Shown here: positions 17,445 to 29,337 of the stretch, in pieces | How positions within the stretch are numbered: the first letter of the stretch is position 1 | Layout of the letters: every line of letters begins with the position of its first letter | Assembly (NCBI RefSeq): GCF_003815015.1 | Contig: NZ_RKRE01000003.1 | Coordinates: 186,001 to 250,000, forward strand | Direction of reading: 5' to 3' | DNA length: 64,000 nt | From: Thermodesulfitimonas autotrophica | Lineage (GTDB): Bacteria > Bacillota > Desulfotomaculia > Desulfotomaculales > Ammonificaceae | Translations under genes and position numbers: made by a program | The notes under the pieces: model-generated | What the model was told of the DNA's origin: nothing | Database searches by the model: none | What the model saw: only the letters and a program-made list of their open reading frames with translations

Positions 17445-18284
17445 ATGAATGACAACCGCCCGCTTGGGCTTTTCGATTCGGGCCTGGGGGGGCTTACGGT
17501 TTTCGAACAGGTTGTGCGCATCCTGCCAGCCGAACCGGTGGTCTATTTTGGGGACACGGCAAACGTGCCCTACGGTGGCCGGACGGTTAAAGAGCTGGTG
17601 GAGCTCGGCGACCGGATCGTCCGGTTTCTGCTCGATAGGAAGGTGAAGGCGGTCATTTTCGCCTGCAACACGAGCTCTTCGGTTTCGATCCATATTCTGC
17701 GGCAGAAGTACCCGGTGCCAATGTTCGGTCTGGTGGAACCGGGGGCGCGGATGGCGGTTGGGGTTACCAAGGTGAAGCGCATCGGCATCCTGGCAACCGA
17801 GGCAACGGTGCGCAGCGGTTCTTACCCGGCGGCGATTACTGCTCTTGACCCGGAGGTTCGGGTCTTCAGCCAAGCGGCGCCGCTTTTAGTGCCGTTTGTA
17901 GAAACGGGTAAAGTAGAAACACCCGAGGCGGCGGCGGCGCTTCAAGAATACCTGGAGCCCTTGAAAGCCGCCGGCATTGACACGCTCATTCTCGGCTGCA
18001 CTCACTACCCCTTTTTCGCGCCGGCGATATCCCGGATTTTGGGCCCGGAGGTAACGCTGGTCGATCCGGCAGTAGCGATGGTCCGCGAGGTGAAGGAGGA
18101 ACTCGGGAAGCGGGGGATGCTGGCGTCCGGCGGTAGGCCCCGGCACGAGTTTTACGTCAGCGGCAACCCACATGAGTTTGACCTGCTCGCGAAGCGGCTT
18201 TCGCCGTGGCAGCTCCCGCCGGCGGTGCAGGTGAAGGAACAGCCAGCGCAGACCGTGATCGCTGCTGCGGGTGATTTGCGGTAG
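17445..18284 (+). CDS. murI: Glutamate racemase
   Basis: A 279-residue racemase that supplies D-glutamate for peptidoglycan. Seen are GLFDSGLGGLTVF, YFGDTANVPYGG, the first catalytic Cys in ACNTSSS and the second in GCTHYPFF. Family proteins usually have CNTAS; the serine here is a mild variant. ATG start with GGAGGTTGGG upstream. The HgdB-like gene begins immediately after its stop codon. Confidence 0.94.
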   Translation: MNDNRPLGLFDSGLGGLTVFEQVVRILPAEPVVYFGDTANVPYGGRTVKELVELGDRIVRFLLDRKVKAVIFACNTSSSVSIHILRQKYPVPMFGLVEPGARMAVGVTKVKRIGILATEATVRSGSYPAAITALDPEVRVFSQAAPLLVPFVETGKVETPEAAAALQEYLEPLKAAGIDTLILGCTHYPFFAPAISRILGPEVTLVDPAVAMVREVKEELGKRGMLASGGRPRHEFYVSGNPHEFDLLAKRLSPWQLPPAVQVKEQPAQTVIAAAGDLR

Positions 18285-19259
18285 ATGAAAGTCGGTTTTA
18301 CCACCACAATTCCGGTTGAGGTCCTTTTTGCGGCTGGCGTTACCCCTGTTGACCTCAACAACCTTTTCATCTCCCATCCGGAGCCCCGTAAGCTCGTGGA
18401 GCGGGCGGAACGGGCGGGCTACCCCCGGAATGTCTGCGCGTGGATCAAGGGCATCTACGGCGCGGTGCTGGAGGACCCGGAGTTACGGACAATTGTGGCT
18501 GTAACCCAGGGAGATTGCAGCAACACGCACGCCCTGATGGAAACCTTCGAACTCGAGGGTATTAAGGTTATCCCTTTCGCCTACCCTTACGACCGGGACC
18601 CGGTGCTCCTGAAGGCCCAGATCGAGCGCCTGATGGCTCATTTTGACGTGGACTGGCCCGCGGTGGCAGCGACCAAGGAAAAACTCGATGCGGTGCGCGC
18701 CAAAGTGGCGCGGCTAGACGAGCTCACTTACACTACGGGCAAGGTTACGGGGGAGGAGAACCACTACTACCAGGTCTGCTGCAGCGATTTTCAGGGTGAC
18801 TTTGGGGAGTACGACCGGAAGGTAACGGATTTCCTCCGCGCGGTCGCGGCACGGCCGCAAGCAGCGTTCCGTCTCCGTCTCGGTTACATCGGTGTGCCCC
18901 CCATTTTTACGGATCTTTACGCCTACTTGGAAGAGCAGGGGGCGCGGGTCGTCTTCAACGAGACCCAACGCCAGTTCGCCATGCCCTACCGGACGCGCGA
19001 CCTGGTGGAACAGTATCTTCTTTACACCTACCCTTACGGTATATTTTTCCGTCTGAAAGACATTGCCCGCGAGATAGAACGACGGCGTGTGGCGGGCATC
19101 ATTCACTACGCGCAGAGCTTTTGTTTCCGCCAGATTGAGGACCTGATTGTCCGGCGTCTGCTGAAGGTTCCCGTGCTGACGATTGAAGGTGACCAGCCCG
19201 GGCCCCTCGATGCCCGCACTCGGATCAGGATTGACGCCTTTTTAGAGATGCTCGGCTGA
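18285..19259 (+). CDS. 2-hydroxyacyl-CoA dehydratase-type (HgdB family) iron-sulfur protein
   Basis: A 324-residue protein of the 2-hydroxyglutaryl-CoA dehydratase D-component family, shown by TTTIPVEVLFAAGVTPVDLNN, HPEPRKLVERAERAG, the Cys positions NVCAWIKG, GDCSNTHA and SFCFRQIEDL, and a C-terminal EGDQPGPLDARTRIRIDAFLE. Family members bind a [4Fe-4S] cluster and act in radical dehydrations or in ATP-dependent reductions with an HgdC/BcrAD-type activator. No activator or second subunit is adjacent, so the substrate is unknown. The start is directly behind the murI stop, so translation is probably coupled. Confidence 0.82.
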   Translation: MKVGFTTTIPVEVLFAAGVTPVDLNNLFISHPEPRKLVERAERAGYPRNVCAWIKGIYGAVLEDPELRTIVAVTQGDCSNTHALMETFELEGIKVIPFAYPYDRDPVLLKAQIERLMAHFDVDWPAVAATKEKLDAVRAKVARLDELTYTTGKVTGEENHYYQVCCSDFQGDFGEYDRKVTDFLRAVAARPQAAFRLRLGYIGVPPIFTDLYAYLEEQGARVVFNETQRQFAMPYRTRDLVEQYLLYTYPYGIFFRLKDIAREIERRRVAGIIHYAQSFCFRQIEDLIVRRLLKVPVLTIEGDQPGPLDARTRIRIDAFLEMLG

Positions 19260-19293
19260 CGTTTAAGGCTTAAGAGCGGTGAGTTCGTAGTTC

Positions 19294-19322
19294 TTGACAA
19301 CCCGCGCGGCGTCTGCTAAGAT
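19294..19322 (+). promoter_or_regulatory. Strong promoter of the tRNA cluster
   Basis: TTGACA, a 17-bp spacer, TAAGAT, ending 14 bp before tRNA-His. It is close to consensus, as expected for a stable RNA operon. Confidence 0.85.
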
Positions 19323-19335
19323 AGACTTTGCGAAT

Positions 19336-19413
19336 GGTGGGTGTAGCTCAACTGGTTAGAGCGCCAGACTGTGGATCTGGAGGCTGTGGGTTCGAGTCCC
19401 ATCATCCACCCCA
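19336..19413 (+). tRNA. tRNA-His (anticodon GTG)
   Basis: Complete cloverleaf with 7-bp acceptor (GTGGGTG/CATCCAC), D arm GCTC..GAGC, anticodon GTG at about 19371-19373, T loop TTCGAGT and encoded CCA. The extra G(-1) at 19336 faces discriminator C, the identity pair of tRNA-His. Confidence 0.97.
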
Positions 19414-19418
19414 TTTTA

Positions 19419-19446
19419 GAGGTTGGAAGTTAGATGTTGGCGGTTA
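19419..19446 (+). repeat. Heptad repeat tract between tRNA-His and tRNA-Gln
   Basis: Four successive 7-nt units (GAGGTTG, GAAGTTA, GATGTTG, GCGGTTA) fill the 38-bp spacer between the two tRNA genes. Confidence 0.7.
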
Positions 19447-19451
19447 GAGAC

Positions 19452-19526
19452 TGGGGCGTAGCCAAGTGGTAAGGCAGCGGACTTTGGATCCGCCATTCGT
19501 TGGTTCGAATCCAGCCGCCCCAGCCA
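19452..19526 (+). tRNA. tRNA-Gln (anticodon TTG)
   Basis: Acceptor TGGGGCG/CGCCCCA, D arm GCC..GGC, anticodon TTG in loop CTTTGGA, T loop TTCGAAT, discriminator G and encoded CCA. 75 nt. Confidence 0.97.
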
Positions 19527-19531
19527 TTTTA

Positions 19532-19596
19532 GAGGCGAGAGGTTGGAAGTTGGAGGTTAGAAGTTATCGAACATCCGACTTCTTGCATCGGACATC
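19532..19596 (+). repeat. Heptad repeat tract of two families between tRNA-Gln and tRNA-Lys
   Basis: Five GAGGTTR/GAAGTTR-type 7-nt units (19532-19566), a 2-nt step, then four units of the GAACATC/GGACATC type (19569-19596). It nearly fills the 77-bp spacer. Both families fit the pattern GANNNTN loosely. Confidence 0.7.
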
Positions 19597-19603
19597 CATT
19601 ATT

Positions 19604-19680
19604 GAGCCACTAGCTCAGTCTGGCAGAGCACCTGACTTTTAATCAGGGTGTCGCAGGTTCGAATCCTGCGTGGCTCACCA
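19604..19680 (+). tRNA. tRNA-Lys (anticodon TTT)
   Basis: Acceptor GAGCCAC/GTGGCTC, D arm GCTC..GAGC, anticodon TTT in loop CTTTTAA, T loop TTCGAAT, discriminator A and encoded CCA. 77 nt. Confidence 0.97.
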
Positions 19681-19688
19681 GAAAAATC

Positions 19689-19722
19689 AAGGCTTCCGGG
19701 GATCCCGGGGCCTTTAATTTTC
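19689..19722 (+). terminator. Terminator of the tRNA operon
   Basis: Inverted repeat AAGGCTTCCGGG..CCCGGGGCCTT with one internal mismatch, followed by TTTAATTTT. It lies 8 bp past tRNA-Lys. Confidence 0.75.
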
Positions 19723-19774
19723 TCTAAATGCAGGATTGGCGTTGGCGGCGGCGAATTTGGGGTAATTGGGGGGC

Positions 19775-21903
19775 ATGTTTTTTCCAGTGCAGGAGTTTTT
19801 GAAGGAGCTTAATCCGGAGCAGCGGGCGGCGGTCTGCCATACAACGGGGCCGCTTTTGGTGCTGGCCGGGGCCGGCAGCGGCAAGACGCGGGTGCTCACC
19901 TACCGGATCGCGTATCTCATCCGGGAGGCCGGCGTCCGGCCCGAGAACATCTTGGCGATCACCTTTACAAACAAGGCGGCGCGGGAGATGCGGGCGCGGG
20001 CGGAGCGGCTTTTGCCGTATCAAGCGGCGGGCCTCTGGGTGATGACCTTTCACGCGGCCTGTCTCCGGATTTTGCGCCGGGAGATGCAACATCTCGGCCG
20101 CAGCCCGGAATTTGTGGTTTACGACGAAGACGACCGGCGGGCGCTCATTAAGGAGTGCCTGAAGGAAAAGAACCTTGACGAGAAGCGCTACCCGCCCGGC
20201 GGTCTCATCGCGGCTATTTCCTGGGCGAAGAACTGGCTCGTGCCGCCGGAAGAGTACGCCCGGCAGGCGCGGACGCGCTACGACGAGGTCGTGGCGGAAG
20301 TCTACGCCCTCTACCAGGAGAAGCTCGCGCGCTACGGGGCACTCGATTTCGACGATCTTCTTGGGGAGGCGGTGCGGCTCTTCCGCGAGTGTCCGGAGGT
20401 GCTCGCGCGTTACCAGCGACGCTTCCGGTTTATCCTAATCGACGAGTACCAGGATACGAATCACGTGCAGTACGTCCTGGTTAATCTCTTGGCCGGCGGC
20501 CACCGGAACCTGATGGTGGTGGGCGATCCGGACCAGTCGATTTACGGCTGGCGGGGCGCCGACATCCGCAACATCCTGAGCTTCGAGCGGGATTACCCGG
20601 AGGCGCGGGTGGTGAAGTTAGAGCGGAACTACCGCTCTACCGCCGCCATTCTTGCGGTGGCTGATGCCGTGATCAAGCATAATAGCCTGCGTAAAGAGAA
20701 GGTGCTTCGCCCGGTGCAGGAGGCAGGAGAGCCGCCGGTGCTCTACGTGGCGGCGGACGAAGTGGCGGAGGCCAACTTCGTCGCCGGGCAGATCGGGGCG
20801 CTCCGCCAGGAAAAGGGCTACGCCTACCGGGATTTCGCGGTCCTCTACCGGACGCACGCCCAGTCGCGCGTGTTAGAGGAGGTTTTGCTGCTCAGCGGCA
20901 TTCCCTACGTCATCCTCGGCGGCCTCCGCTTCTACGAGCGGAAGGAGATAAAGGATCTGCTCGCCTACCTGCGGCTCATCGTAAACCCGGCGGACGCGCT
21001 GAGTCTGAAACGGGTGATTAACGTTCCCCCGCGCGGCATCGGGCCCGGCTACTTCGGGCGGCTCCTGCAGCACGCGGCGGCACGGGGCATCTCTCCGGTG
21101 GCGGCGCTCTGCGAAGCCGAGGGGATTTCCGGGCTGCCGCAGGGCGTCCGGCAGGAGATGCGGGCGCTCGGCGGGTGGCTGGTGGAACTGCGGGCGCAAG
21201 CCCTTCCGGTCACCCGGCTGGTCGAAAGGGTGCTGGCGGAGACGGGTTACGAGCGCCATCTTTTGGCGGAGCGGACGCCCGAGGCGCAGGCGCGGCTCGA
21301 GAACATCAGGGAGTTTCTCACGGTGACGCGCGAGTTCGACCGGGAAGAGCGCGGCGGGCTGCCGGAGTTTCTATCGGAAATCGCGCTTTTTACCGACGTC
21401 GACCGTTACGACCCCGAGACGGACGCCGTGGCGCTCATGACGCTGCACAGCGCGAAGGGGCTCGAGTTCCCGGTGGTTTTCCTCACGGGGATGGAGGAGG
21501 GCCTTTTCCCCCACATCCGGAGCAGCGGTGAGGCGACCGCGATCGAGGAGGAGCGGCGTCTCTGCTACGTGGGGATCACCCGGGCGAAGGAGCGCCTTTT
21601 TCTGACGCGGTGTGAAATGCGCCACCTGTACGGGGGCCTGCAGGCTAACCCGCCGTCGCGCTTCCTCGCCGAAATCCCGCCGTTGTTGCTGGCAACGGGC
21701 CGCCCGGACGCAGCGGGTGATGATAAAGGGGCGGTGGTGGAACTTAAGCCGGGCGACCGGGTGGCGCACCGCAAGTGGGGGCCGGGCACGGTGGTAAGTA
21801 TCGCGGGCAGCGGGGAGGATACCCGGGTGACGGTGGCCTTCCCGGCAGTAGGTATAAAAACGCTGCTTTTAAGTTATGCTCCTCTGGAAAGGCTGGCGGC
21901 CGA

Positions 21904-21907
<4 letters not shown>
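19775..21907 (+). CDS. pcrA: ATP-dependent DNA helicase PcrA/UvrD
   Basis: About 710 residues of superfamily 1A helicase for nucleotide-excision and mismatch repair, plasmid replication and RecA displacement. Motifs: LNPEQRAAV (Q motif), AGAGSGKT (I), TFTNKAAREM (Ia), DEYQDTN (II), GDPDQSIYGWRGAD (III), LERNYRS (IV), TLHSAKGLEFPVVF (V) and YVGITRAKERL (VI). The C terminus has the Tudor-like RNA-polymerase-binding segment GDRVAHRKWGPGTV. The start is uncertain: TTG 19766 or ATG 19775. The next gene overlaps by 4 bp. Confidence 0.95.
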
Positions 21908-24817
<2,910 letters not shown>

Positions 24818-24878
24818 CCGTAGCGTTCCGCGGCAAATTTTGTTAGAATCAAGAAAAAAGCGCGGGAGGAGATTCCCT

Positions 24879-25922
24879 TTGAGCGACCGGCAGAAGATGT
24901 TAGAGGCGACGCTCCTGCAGATCGAGCGGCAGTTCGGCAAAGGGGCGATCATGCGTCTGGGAGAGGCGACCGGGCGCTTTCAGGTAGAGGTGATTCCTTC
25001 GGGCTCCATCGCGCTCGACGTGGCGCTCGGCGTGGGCGGTTTCCCGCGCGGCCGGGTGGTCGAGATCTTCGGACCGGAATCCTCGGGCAAAACGACGGTG
25101 GCGTTGCACGCCATTGCGGAGGCGCAGCGCGAGGGCGGCGTGGCCGCCTTCATCGACGCGGAGCACGCCCTTGATCCGGTCTACGCGCGGCGCCTGGGGG
25201 TGGACGTGGACAACCTCTTGGTGGCGCAGCCGGATACCGGAGAGCAGGCGCTCGAGATCGCCGAAGCGCTAGTGCGGAGCGGCGCGGTGGACATCATCGT
25301 GGTGGACAGCGTGGCGGCGCTTGTACCCCGGGCGGAGCTGGAGGGGGAGATGGGGGACATCCACGTGGGCCTGCAGGCGCGGCTTATGTCCCAGGCGCTC
25401 CGCAAGCTCACCGGCGTCATCAGCAAATCCCGGACCACCGCCATTTTTATCAACCAGATCCGGGAGAAGGTGGGGGTGATGTTCGGCAACCCGGAAACCA
25501 CGCCGGGTGGACGGGCGCTCAAGTTTTACGCCTCGGTGCGTCTCGAGGTCCGGAAGATTGAGGACCTAAAGCAGGGCGCCGAGAAGATCGGGAGCCGCGT
25601 CCGGGCGAAGGTAGTCAAAAACAAGATGGCTCCCCCCTTCAAACAGGCCGAGTTCGACATCCTTTACGGCGAGGGCATCTCGAAGGAAGGGAGCCTCTTG
25701 GACGCCGCGTTGGAGCTCAAGCTCATCACCAAGGCGGGAACCTGGTATGCATATGGCGACCAGCGGCTCGGGCAGGGCCGGGAAAACGCGCGCGACTACT
25801 TGAAGGAGCACCCGGAGCTCTGCCGCGAGCTTGAGGCAAAAGTGCGCCAGGCGCTAAACCTCTCCCGGGGCGAAACGGCGGCAGGCCGGCCGGAAACGGC
25901 CGCGACGCGCGGCGAGAGCTGA
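24879..25922 (+). CDS. recA: Recombinase RecA
   Basis: A 347-residue recombinase for strand exchange and SOS induction. Motifs: [13 protein letters not shown] (Walker A), [22 protein letters not shown] (Walker B), [12 protein letters not shown] (L2 region) and [18 protein letters not shown]. The TTG at 24879 ([11 protein letters not shown]) has GGAGGAG 7 bp upstream and matches the family N terminus; a longer reading frame upstream is rejected. I see no clear SOS box. A strong terminator follows. Confidence 0.97.
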   Translation: MSDRQKMLEATLLQIERQFGKGAIMRLGEATGRFQVEVIPSGSIALDVALGVGGFPRGRVVEIFGPESSGKTTVALHAIAEAQREGGVAAFIDAEHALDPVYARRLGVDVDNLLVAQPDTGEQALEIAEALVRSGAVDIIVVDSVAALVPRAELEGEMGDIHVGLQARLMSQALRKLTGVISKSRTTAIFINQIREKVGVMFGNPETTPGGRALKFYASVRLEVRKIEDLKQGAEKIGSRVRAKVVKNKMAPPFKQAEFDILYGEGISKEGSLLDAALELKLITKAGTWYAYGDQRLGQGRENARDYLKEHPELCRELEAKVRQALNLSRGETAAGRPETAATRGES

Positions 25923-25938
25923 GGCTTGATTTGGTTTT

Positions 25939-25976
25939 AAAAACCCTACAGGAGAGAGGAGTCCTGTAGGGTTTTT
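25939..25976 (+). terminator. Bidirectional intrinsic terminator between recA and hydA
   Basis: A perfect 15-bp stem with an 8-nt loop, with A5 on the left and T5 on the right, works on both strands. It separates convergent recA (+) and the hydrogenase operon (-). Confidence 0.95.
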
Positions 25977-26003
25977 AGTTAAAAGTATTTCGTTTCCCCG
26001 AAC

Positions 26004-27773
26004 CTAATCCCGCGCCACCAGAGACTGCCGCGGCCTATAACTGGTATGCAAAAGCTGGTGGGACCGGTGCCCTAGGGGTTCGCCCAGGAAATCTTGGTAT
26101 AGTTTCTTAATCTCCGGATTTTCGTGGGATTTCCGGTATTTAAGTGCTTTATCCCGCGTGTAGCAGCCGTCGATGCGCGATCTCCTGCGCCCGGTATCCG
26201 TGGGAATCGGCTGTCCCCCGCCGCCGATGCACCCACCAGGACACGCCATAACCTCGATGAAATGATAGTCTTTAAGCTCCCCGGCGCGCAGTTTATCCAT
26301 CAAGGCGCGCGCGTTGGCAAGCCCGTGGGCGACCAAAACCTTGACCTTAGTGCCGTTCATGGGCACGGTTGCCTCTTTGATCCCTTCCATCCCGCGGACC
26401 GCTTCGAAGTCGATCCTCGCCAACGTCTTCCCGGTAGCGATCTCGTAGGCGGTGCGCAACGCCGCCTCCATCACGCCGCCCGTCGCCCCAAAGATCTGGG
26501 CGGCGCCGGTACCGACACCCATCAGTTCGTCGTAATCCTCGTCTGGGAGTGCGGTAAAGTCGATTCCGGCCTCCCTGAGCATCCGGATGAGCTCCCGTGA
26601 GGTGAGTACCACGTCCACATCCCTGCCGATAGCGGGGTTACCCCAGTAGCGGCTGGCTGCGTTCATCTCCGGCCGTTGCGCTTCGAATTTCTTGGCCGTG
26701 CAGGGCATTACCGAAACCACAAAAACGTCTTCCGGTTTGAGTCCCTTTTGCTGCGCGTAATAAGTTTTCGCGAGGGCGCCAAACATCTGCTGGGGCGATT
26801 TACAGGTAGAAACGTGCGGTAAGAGATCAGGGTAGAAGTGCTCCATGAAGTTGATCCAGCCCGGGCTACAAGAGGTTAGTTGCGGCAGGACGCCGCCCTC
26901 ATTTATCCGCTTCAAAAGCTCTGACCCTTCTTCCATAATCGTGAGGTCCGCCGTGAAATTCGTATCGAAGACGGCGTCAAAACCGAGCCGCCGCAGGGCC
27001 GCCACCATTTTCCCCGTGATATCCGTCCCCGGCGGCAGGCCGAAAGCCTCACCGATGGTAACGTGCGTGGCCGGGGCGGTCTGGACCACGACATGCTTCC
27101 CGGGATCCGCCAGCGCCGCCCATACCAAAGGGGTATCGTCCCGCTCGGTTATTGCCGCCGTCGGGCATACCAGGGCGCACTGGCCGCACTGGACGCAGAG
27201 CGTATCGGCTAACTTGCGGTTGCCGGGCGGCCCAACGAGAGCGTCGAACCCCTGTCCCTGGAGCTCGAGCGCGGCGACCGTTTGGATGTTTTTGCAAACC
27301 GTGATGCACCGCTGGCAAAGGATGCACTTGCGCGGGTCGCGGATGATTGCGGGTGTGGAATCATCCCGGGGAAAATCGGCGCGCGTAGCGCCGCTCAAAC
27401 GCACCGTCCGGACGTTAAGCTGGGCGGCTAACGCCTGCAGTTCGCAGTTTCCGTTTCGGGGACAGGTGGGGCAGTCCATATGGTGGTCCGATAAGATCAT
27501 CTCCAGGGTCATCCGCCGGGAAGCCCGCACGGCCGGCGTATTGGTGTATACCTCCATCCCCTCTTCCGCCGGTGTGTTGCAGGCGGTGACGAAATCTTCC
27601 TTGCCCGCCACCTCAACCACGCAGATCCGGCAGGCGCCTACATCGTGCCCGATATCCTTCAGGTAGCAGAGGGTGGGGATCTTTACCCCCACTTGCGCCG
27701 CAGCCGCCAAGAGCGTGGTGCCGGCTGGGACGGTTACCGGTTGGCCGTTAATCCGTAAAGTTACAGTTGCCAT
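26004..27773 (-). CDS. Cytoplasmic-type [FeFe] hydrogenase, NuoG-like N terminus and fused small-subunit domain
   Basis: A 589-residue iron-only hydrogenase. Domain order: [2Fe-2S] ferredoxin fold (CYLKDIGHDVGACRIC), NuoG-type His/Cys3 site (HHMDCPTCPRNGNCELQ), two [4Fe-4S] clusters (CILCQRCITVC, CVQCGQCALVCPT), H-cluster domain with L1 (TSCSPGW), L2 (MPCTAKKFEAQRPE) and L3 (ACPGGCIGGGGQP), and a C-terminal small-subunit-type tail (HENPEIKKLYQDFLGEPLG). No signal peptide, so it should be cytoplasmic. It is the last gene of the operon, 78 bp after the MvhD/NuoF fusion, which is its likely electron partner. It produces or consumes H2 with an unknown donor. Confidence 0.95.
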   Translation of the reverse strand: MATVTLRINGQPVTVPAGTTLLAAAAQVGVKIPTLCYLKDIGHDVGACRICVVEVAGKEDFVTACNTPAEEGMEVYTNTPAVRASRRMTLEMILSDHHMDCPTCPRNGNCELQALAAQLNVRTVRLSGATRADFPRDDSTPAIIRDPRKCILCQRCITVCKNIQTVAALELQGQGFDALVGPPGNRKLADTLCVQCGQCALVCPTAAITERDDTPLVWAALADPGKHVVVQTAPATHVTIGEAFGLPPGTDITGKMVAALRRLGFDAVFDTNFTADLTIMEEGSELLKRINEGGVLPQLTSCSPGWINFMEHFYPDLLPHVSTCKSPQQMFGALAKTYYAQQKGLKPEDVFVVSVMPCTAKKFEAQRPEMNAASRYWGNPAIGRDVDVVLTSRELIRMLREAGIDFTALPDEDYDELMGVGTGAAQIFGATGGVMEAALRTAYEIATGKTLARIDFEAVRGMEGIKEATVPMNGTKVKVLVAHGLANARALMDKLRAGELKDYHFIEVMACPGGCIGGGGQPIPTDTGRRRSRIDGCYTRDKALKYRKSHENPEIKKLYQDFLGEPLGHRSHQLLHTSYRPRQSLVARD

Positions 27774-27851
27774 TAATTACCCTCCTTATAAGACTAATCT
27801 CTTCTGAGGTGAGAATGAAGCGTTCCCCGGAAACCTGCGCCTGCAAATCGA

Positions 27852-28670
27852 TCAGCCGACGATTGCCTGCCAGCCAAGATTGGGGGCCACGGTTCCGGAG
27901 CAGGAACCCGCCAGGTGGGCCGCAAACTCGTTCTGGCAGCATTCGAGCGCGTAGACCAGCGCCTTGCCCGCCATCCGGCCCAGGTCACATCTGGCTGCAG
28001 GCGCAACGGCCTTGGCCACTTCGCTGAGCAAAGCGATGTCTTCCCCGGTTGCCTCTCCCTTAAGCACGCGCTCCAAGAGTTCCTGACCGCGTTTGGTCCC
28101 TACGCGGCAGGGAACGCACGCGCCGCAGGACTCTTTCTGAACGAAGTCGAGAAAATATTTGACCATCTCCACCATACAGACGCTTTCTTCCAGAAGAAGC
28201 TTGCCGGCCGAGCCGAGGGCCGCCACCACCCGCCCCAAAGACTGGTAGTTGATTCCCGTAGCCTTTAGGGAGTTGGGCCCCAGGTCTTTTAGCCGGGCCG
28301 TGAAATCGGAAGCCACCTGGGCAAACCGGGCTCCCTCCGAGGCCGAAACCCATTCCAACCGTAACCGGTCCCGCTCGATCCCTATCCAATCGAGCAGGCG
28401 GTACAGCACCTTGATCCGCCGCTCGGCGTAGTAGTTGCCCCTGACGTAGTGACAGTCACCGGGATGGCAGCCGCCAACCAGCACGCCATCGGCGCCGCAA
28501 AAGAAGGCCTTCAGGATAAACTCCGGCTCCACCCGCCCCGAACAGGGCACCCTGATAATCCGGATGTTCGGCGGGTAACTGTACCGGAGGGAGCCGGCCA
28601 AGTCGGCACCAGCGTAACTGCACCAGTTGCACAAAAAGGCGATAATGTTGGGCTCAAAACCGTTTGCCAT
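27852..28670 (-). CDS. MvhD-like iron-sulfur domain fused to a NuoF C-terminal [4Fe-4S] domain
   Basis: A 272-residue fusion. Residues 1-130 match MvhD, the [2Fe-2S] electron-transfer subunit that links hydrogenase to heterodisulfide reductase: FLCNWCSYAGADLAG, VPCSGRVEPEFILKAF and GGCHPGDCHYVRGNYYA. Residues about 150-250 match the C-terminal cluster domain of NuoF/HydB: ESCGACVPCRVGTKRGQE and a distal Cys in AARCDLGRM. The FMN/NADH-binding part of NuoF is missing. So it probably only passes electrons, between the membrane cytochrome and the cytoplasmic hydrogenase or another partner. ATG start with AGGAGG 9 bp upstream. Confidence 0.86.
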   Translation of the reverse strand: MANGFEPNIIAFLCNWCSYAGADLAGSLRYSYPPNIRIIRVPCSGRVEPEFILKAFFCGADGVLVGGCHPGDCHYVRGNYYAERRIKVLYRLLDWIGIERDRLRLEWVSASEGARFAQVASDFTARLKDLGPNSLKATGINYQSLGRVVAALGSAGKLLLEESVCMVEMVKYFLDFVQKESCGACVPCRVGTKRGQELLERVLKGEATGEDIALLSEVAKAVAPAARCDLGRMAGKALVYALECCQNEFAAHLAGSCSGTVAPNLGWQAIVG

Positions 28671-28674
28671 CCTT

Positions 28675-29334
28675 TTAATCCTCCTTGAGCAAGGCCAATT
28701 CTTTTTCCACCCATTTCGGGTTGTGTTCCCTGGCCCATTCTAACGGCACCGTGCCCGGACCGAATCTGAACATTGCCTTGAAATCTGGCCAGTTGTAAAT
28801 TACTAACGGGACATGGACAAAAAGCATGAAGAGCGTCACAAAGAATGAGAGCCAGACGTGCAGTTTGAAAAAGGTGAGGGTCCAGAATTTTCCCAGCGCT
28901 TGGGGAATAAAGTACAGCGACCAGCCGGTTACTCCTAATATTGCGAGGGTGGCCACGACGCACAGTCCGTAAAACTTTTGGCCGGCGTTATACTTCGACT
29001 GCGGCGGGGAGTTAGGAGAACCGATTTTAAATAACTTATAGGGGTAGCCGCCGAGGTTTTTCCACCAGGCGATGGTATCCCGATCCCAGCTGAGCAGCTC
29101 TTTAGCGAACATAAACGCGCGGTCAGGCGTCACTACGAGGTAACCCAACGTCACAAAGGTCAAAGGGATGGCAAAGTAGATATGCCACTGCATAAACGCT
29201 GCCCTTACCGCCTCACCGACAAGTTTAAAGTAGACGGCAAACCCGGTTGCTGCCAGAACAATCCAGCAGATCATAAGCACGATATGCATAATCCTGCTGG
29301 GGACAGAGTGGCGTAGCACCACCATCTTCTCCAT
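28675..29334 (-). CDS. Membrane cytochrome b subunit (FdhC/HyaC-like)
   Basis: A 219-residue integral membrane protein with four hydrophobic segments: IMHIVLMICWIVLAATGFAVYF, MQWHIYFAIPLTFVTLGYLVV, FYGLCVVATLAILGVTGWSLYF and LHVWLSFFVTLFMLFVHVPLVI. His residues at RHSVPSRIMH, QWHIYF, KLHVWLS and FVHVP are candidate haem b ligands. The family hosts dihaem b subunits of formate dehydrogenases and hydrogenases that feed the quinone pool. It lies 3 bp from the Tat small subunit gene, so it should anchor the extracytoplasmic hydrogenase. Confidence 0.9.
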   Translation of the reverse strand: MEKMVVLRHSVPSRIMHIVLMICWIVLAATGFAVYFKLVGEAVRAAFMQWHIYFAIPLTFVTLGYLVVTPDRAFMFAKELLSWDRDTIAWWKNLGGYPYKLFKIGSPNSPPQSKYNAGQKFYGLCVVATLAILGVTGWSLYFIPQALGKFWTLTFFKLHVWLSFFVTLFMLFVHVPLVIYNWPDFKAMFRFGPGTVPLEWAREHNPKWVEKELALLKED

Positions 29335-29337
29335 ACA

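Noticed and set aside
19419-19600. Possible CRISPR array from short repeats between tRNAs
   Set aside because: The period is 7 bases with no unique spacers of 25-50 bases, and no cas genes are in view. Classified as heptad repeats.
26845-27666. 273-codon plus-strand open frame
   Set aside because: Antisense to the [FeFe] hydrogenase gene with its full set of Cys motifs; no ribosome site; composition is typical of a shadow frame.
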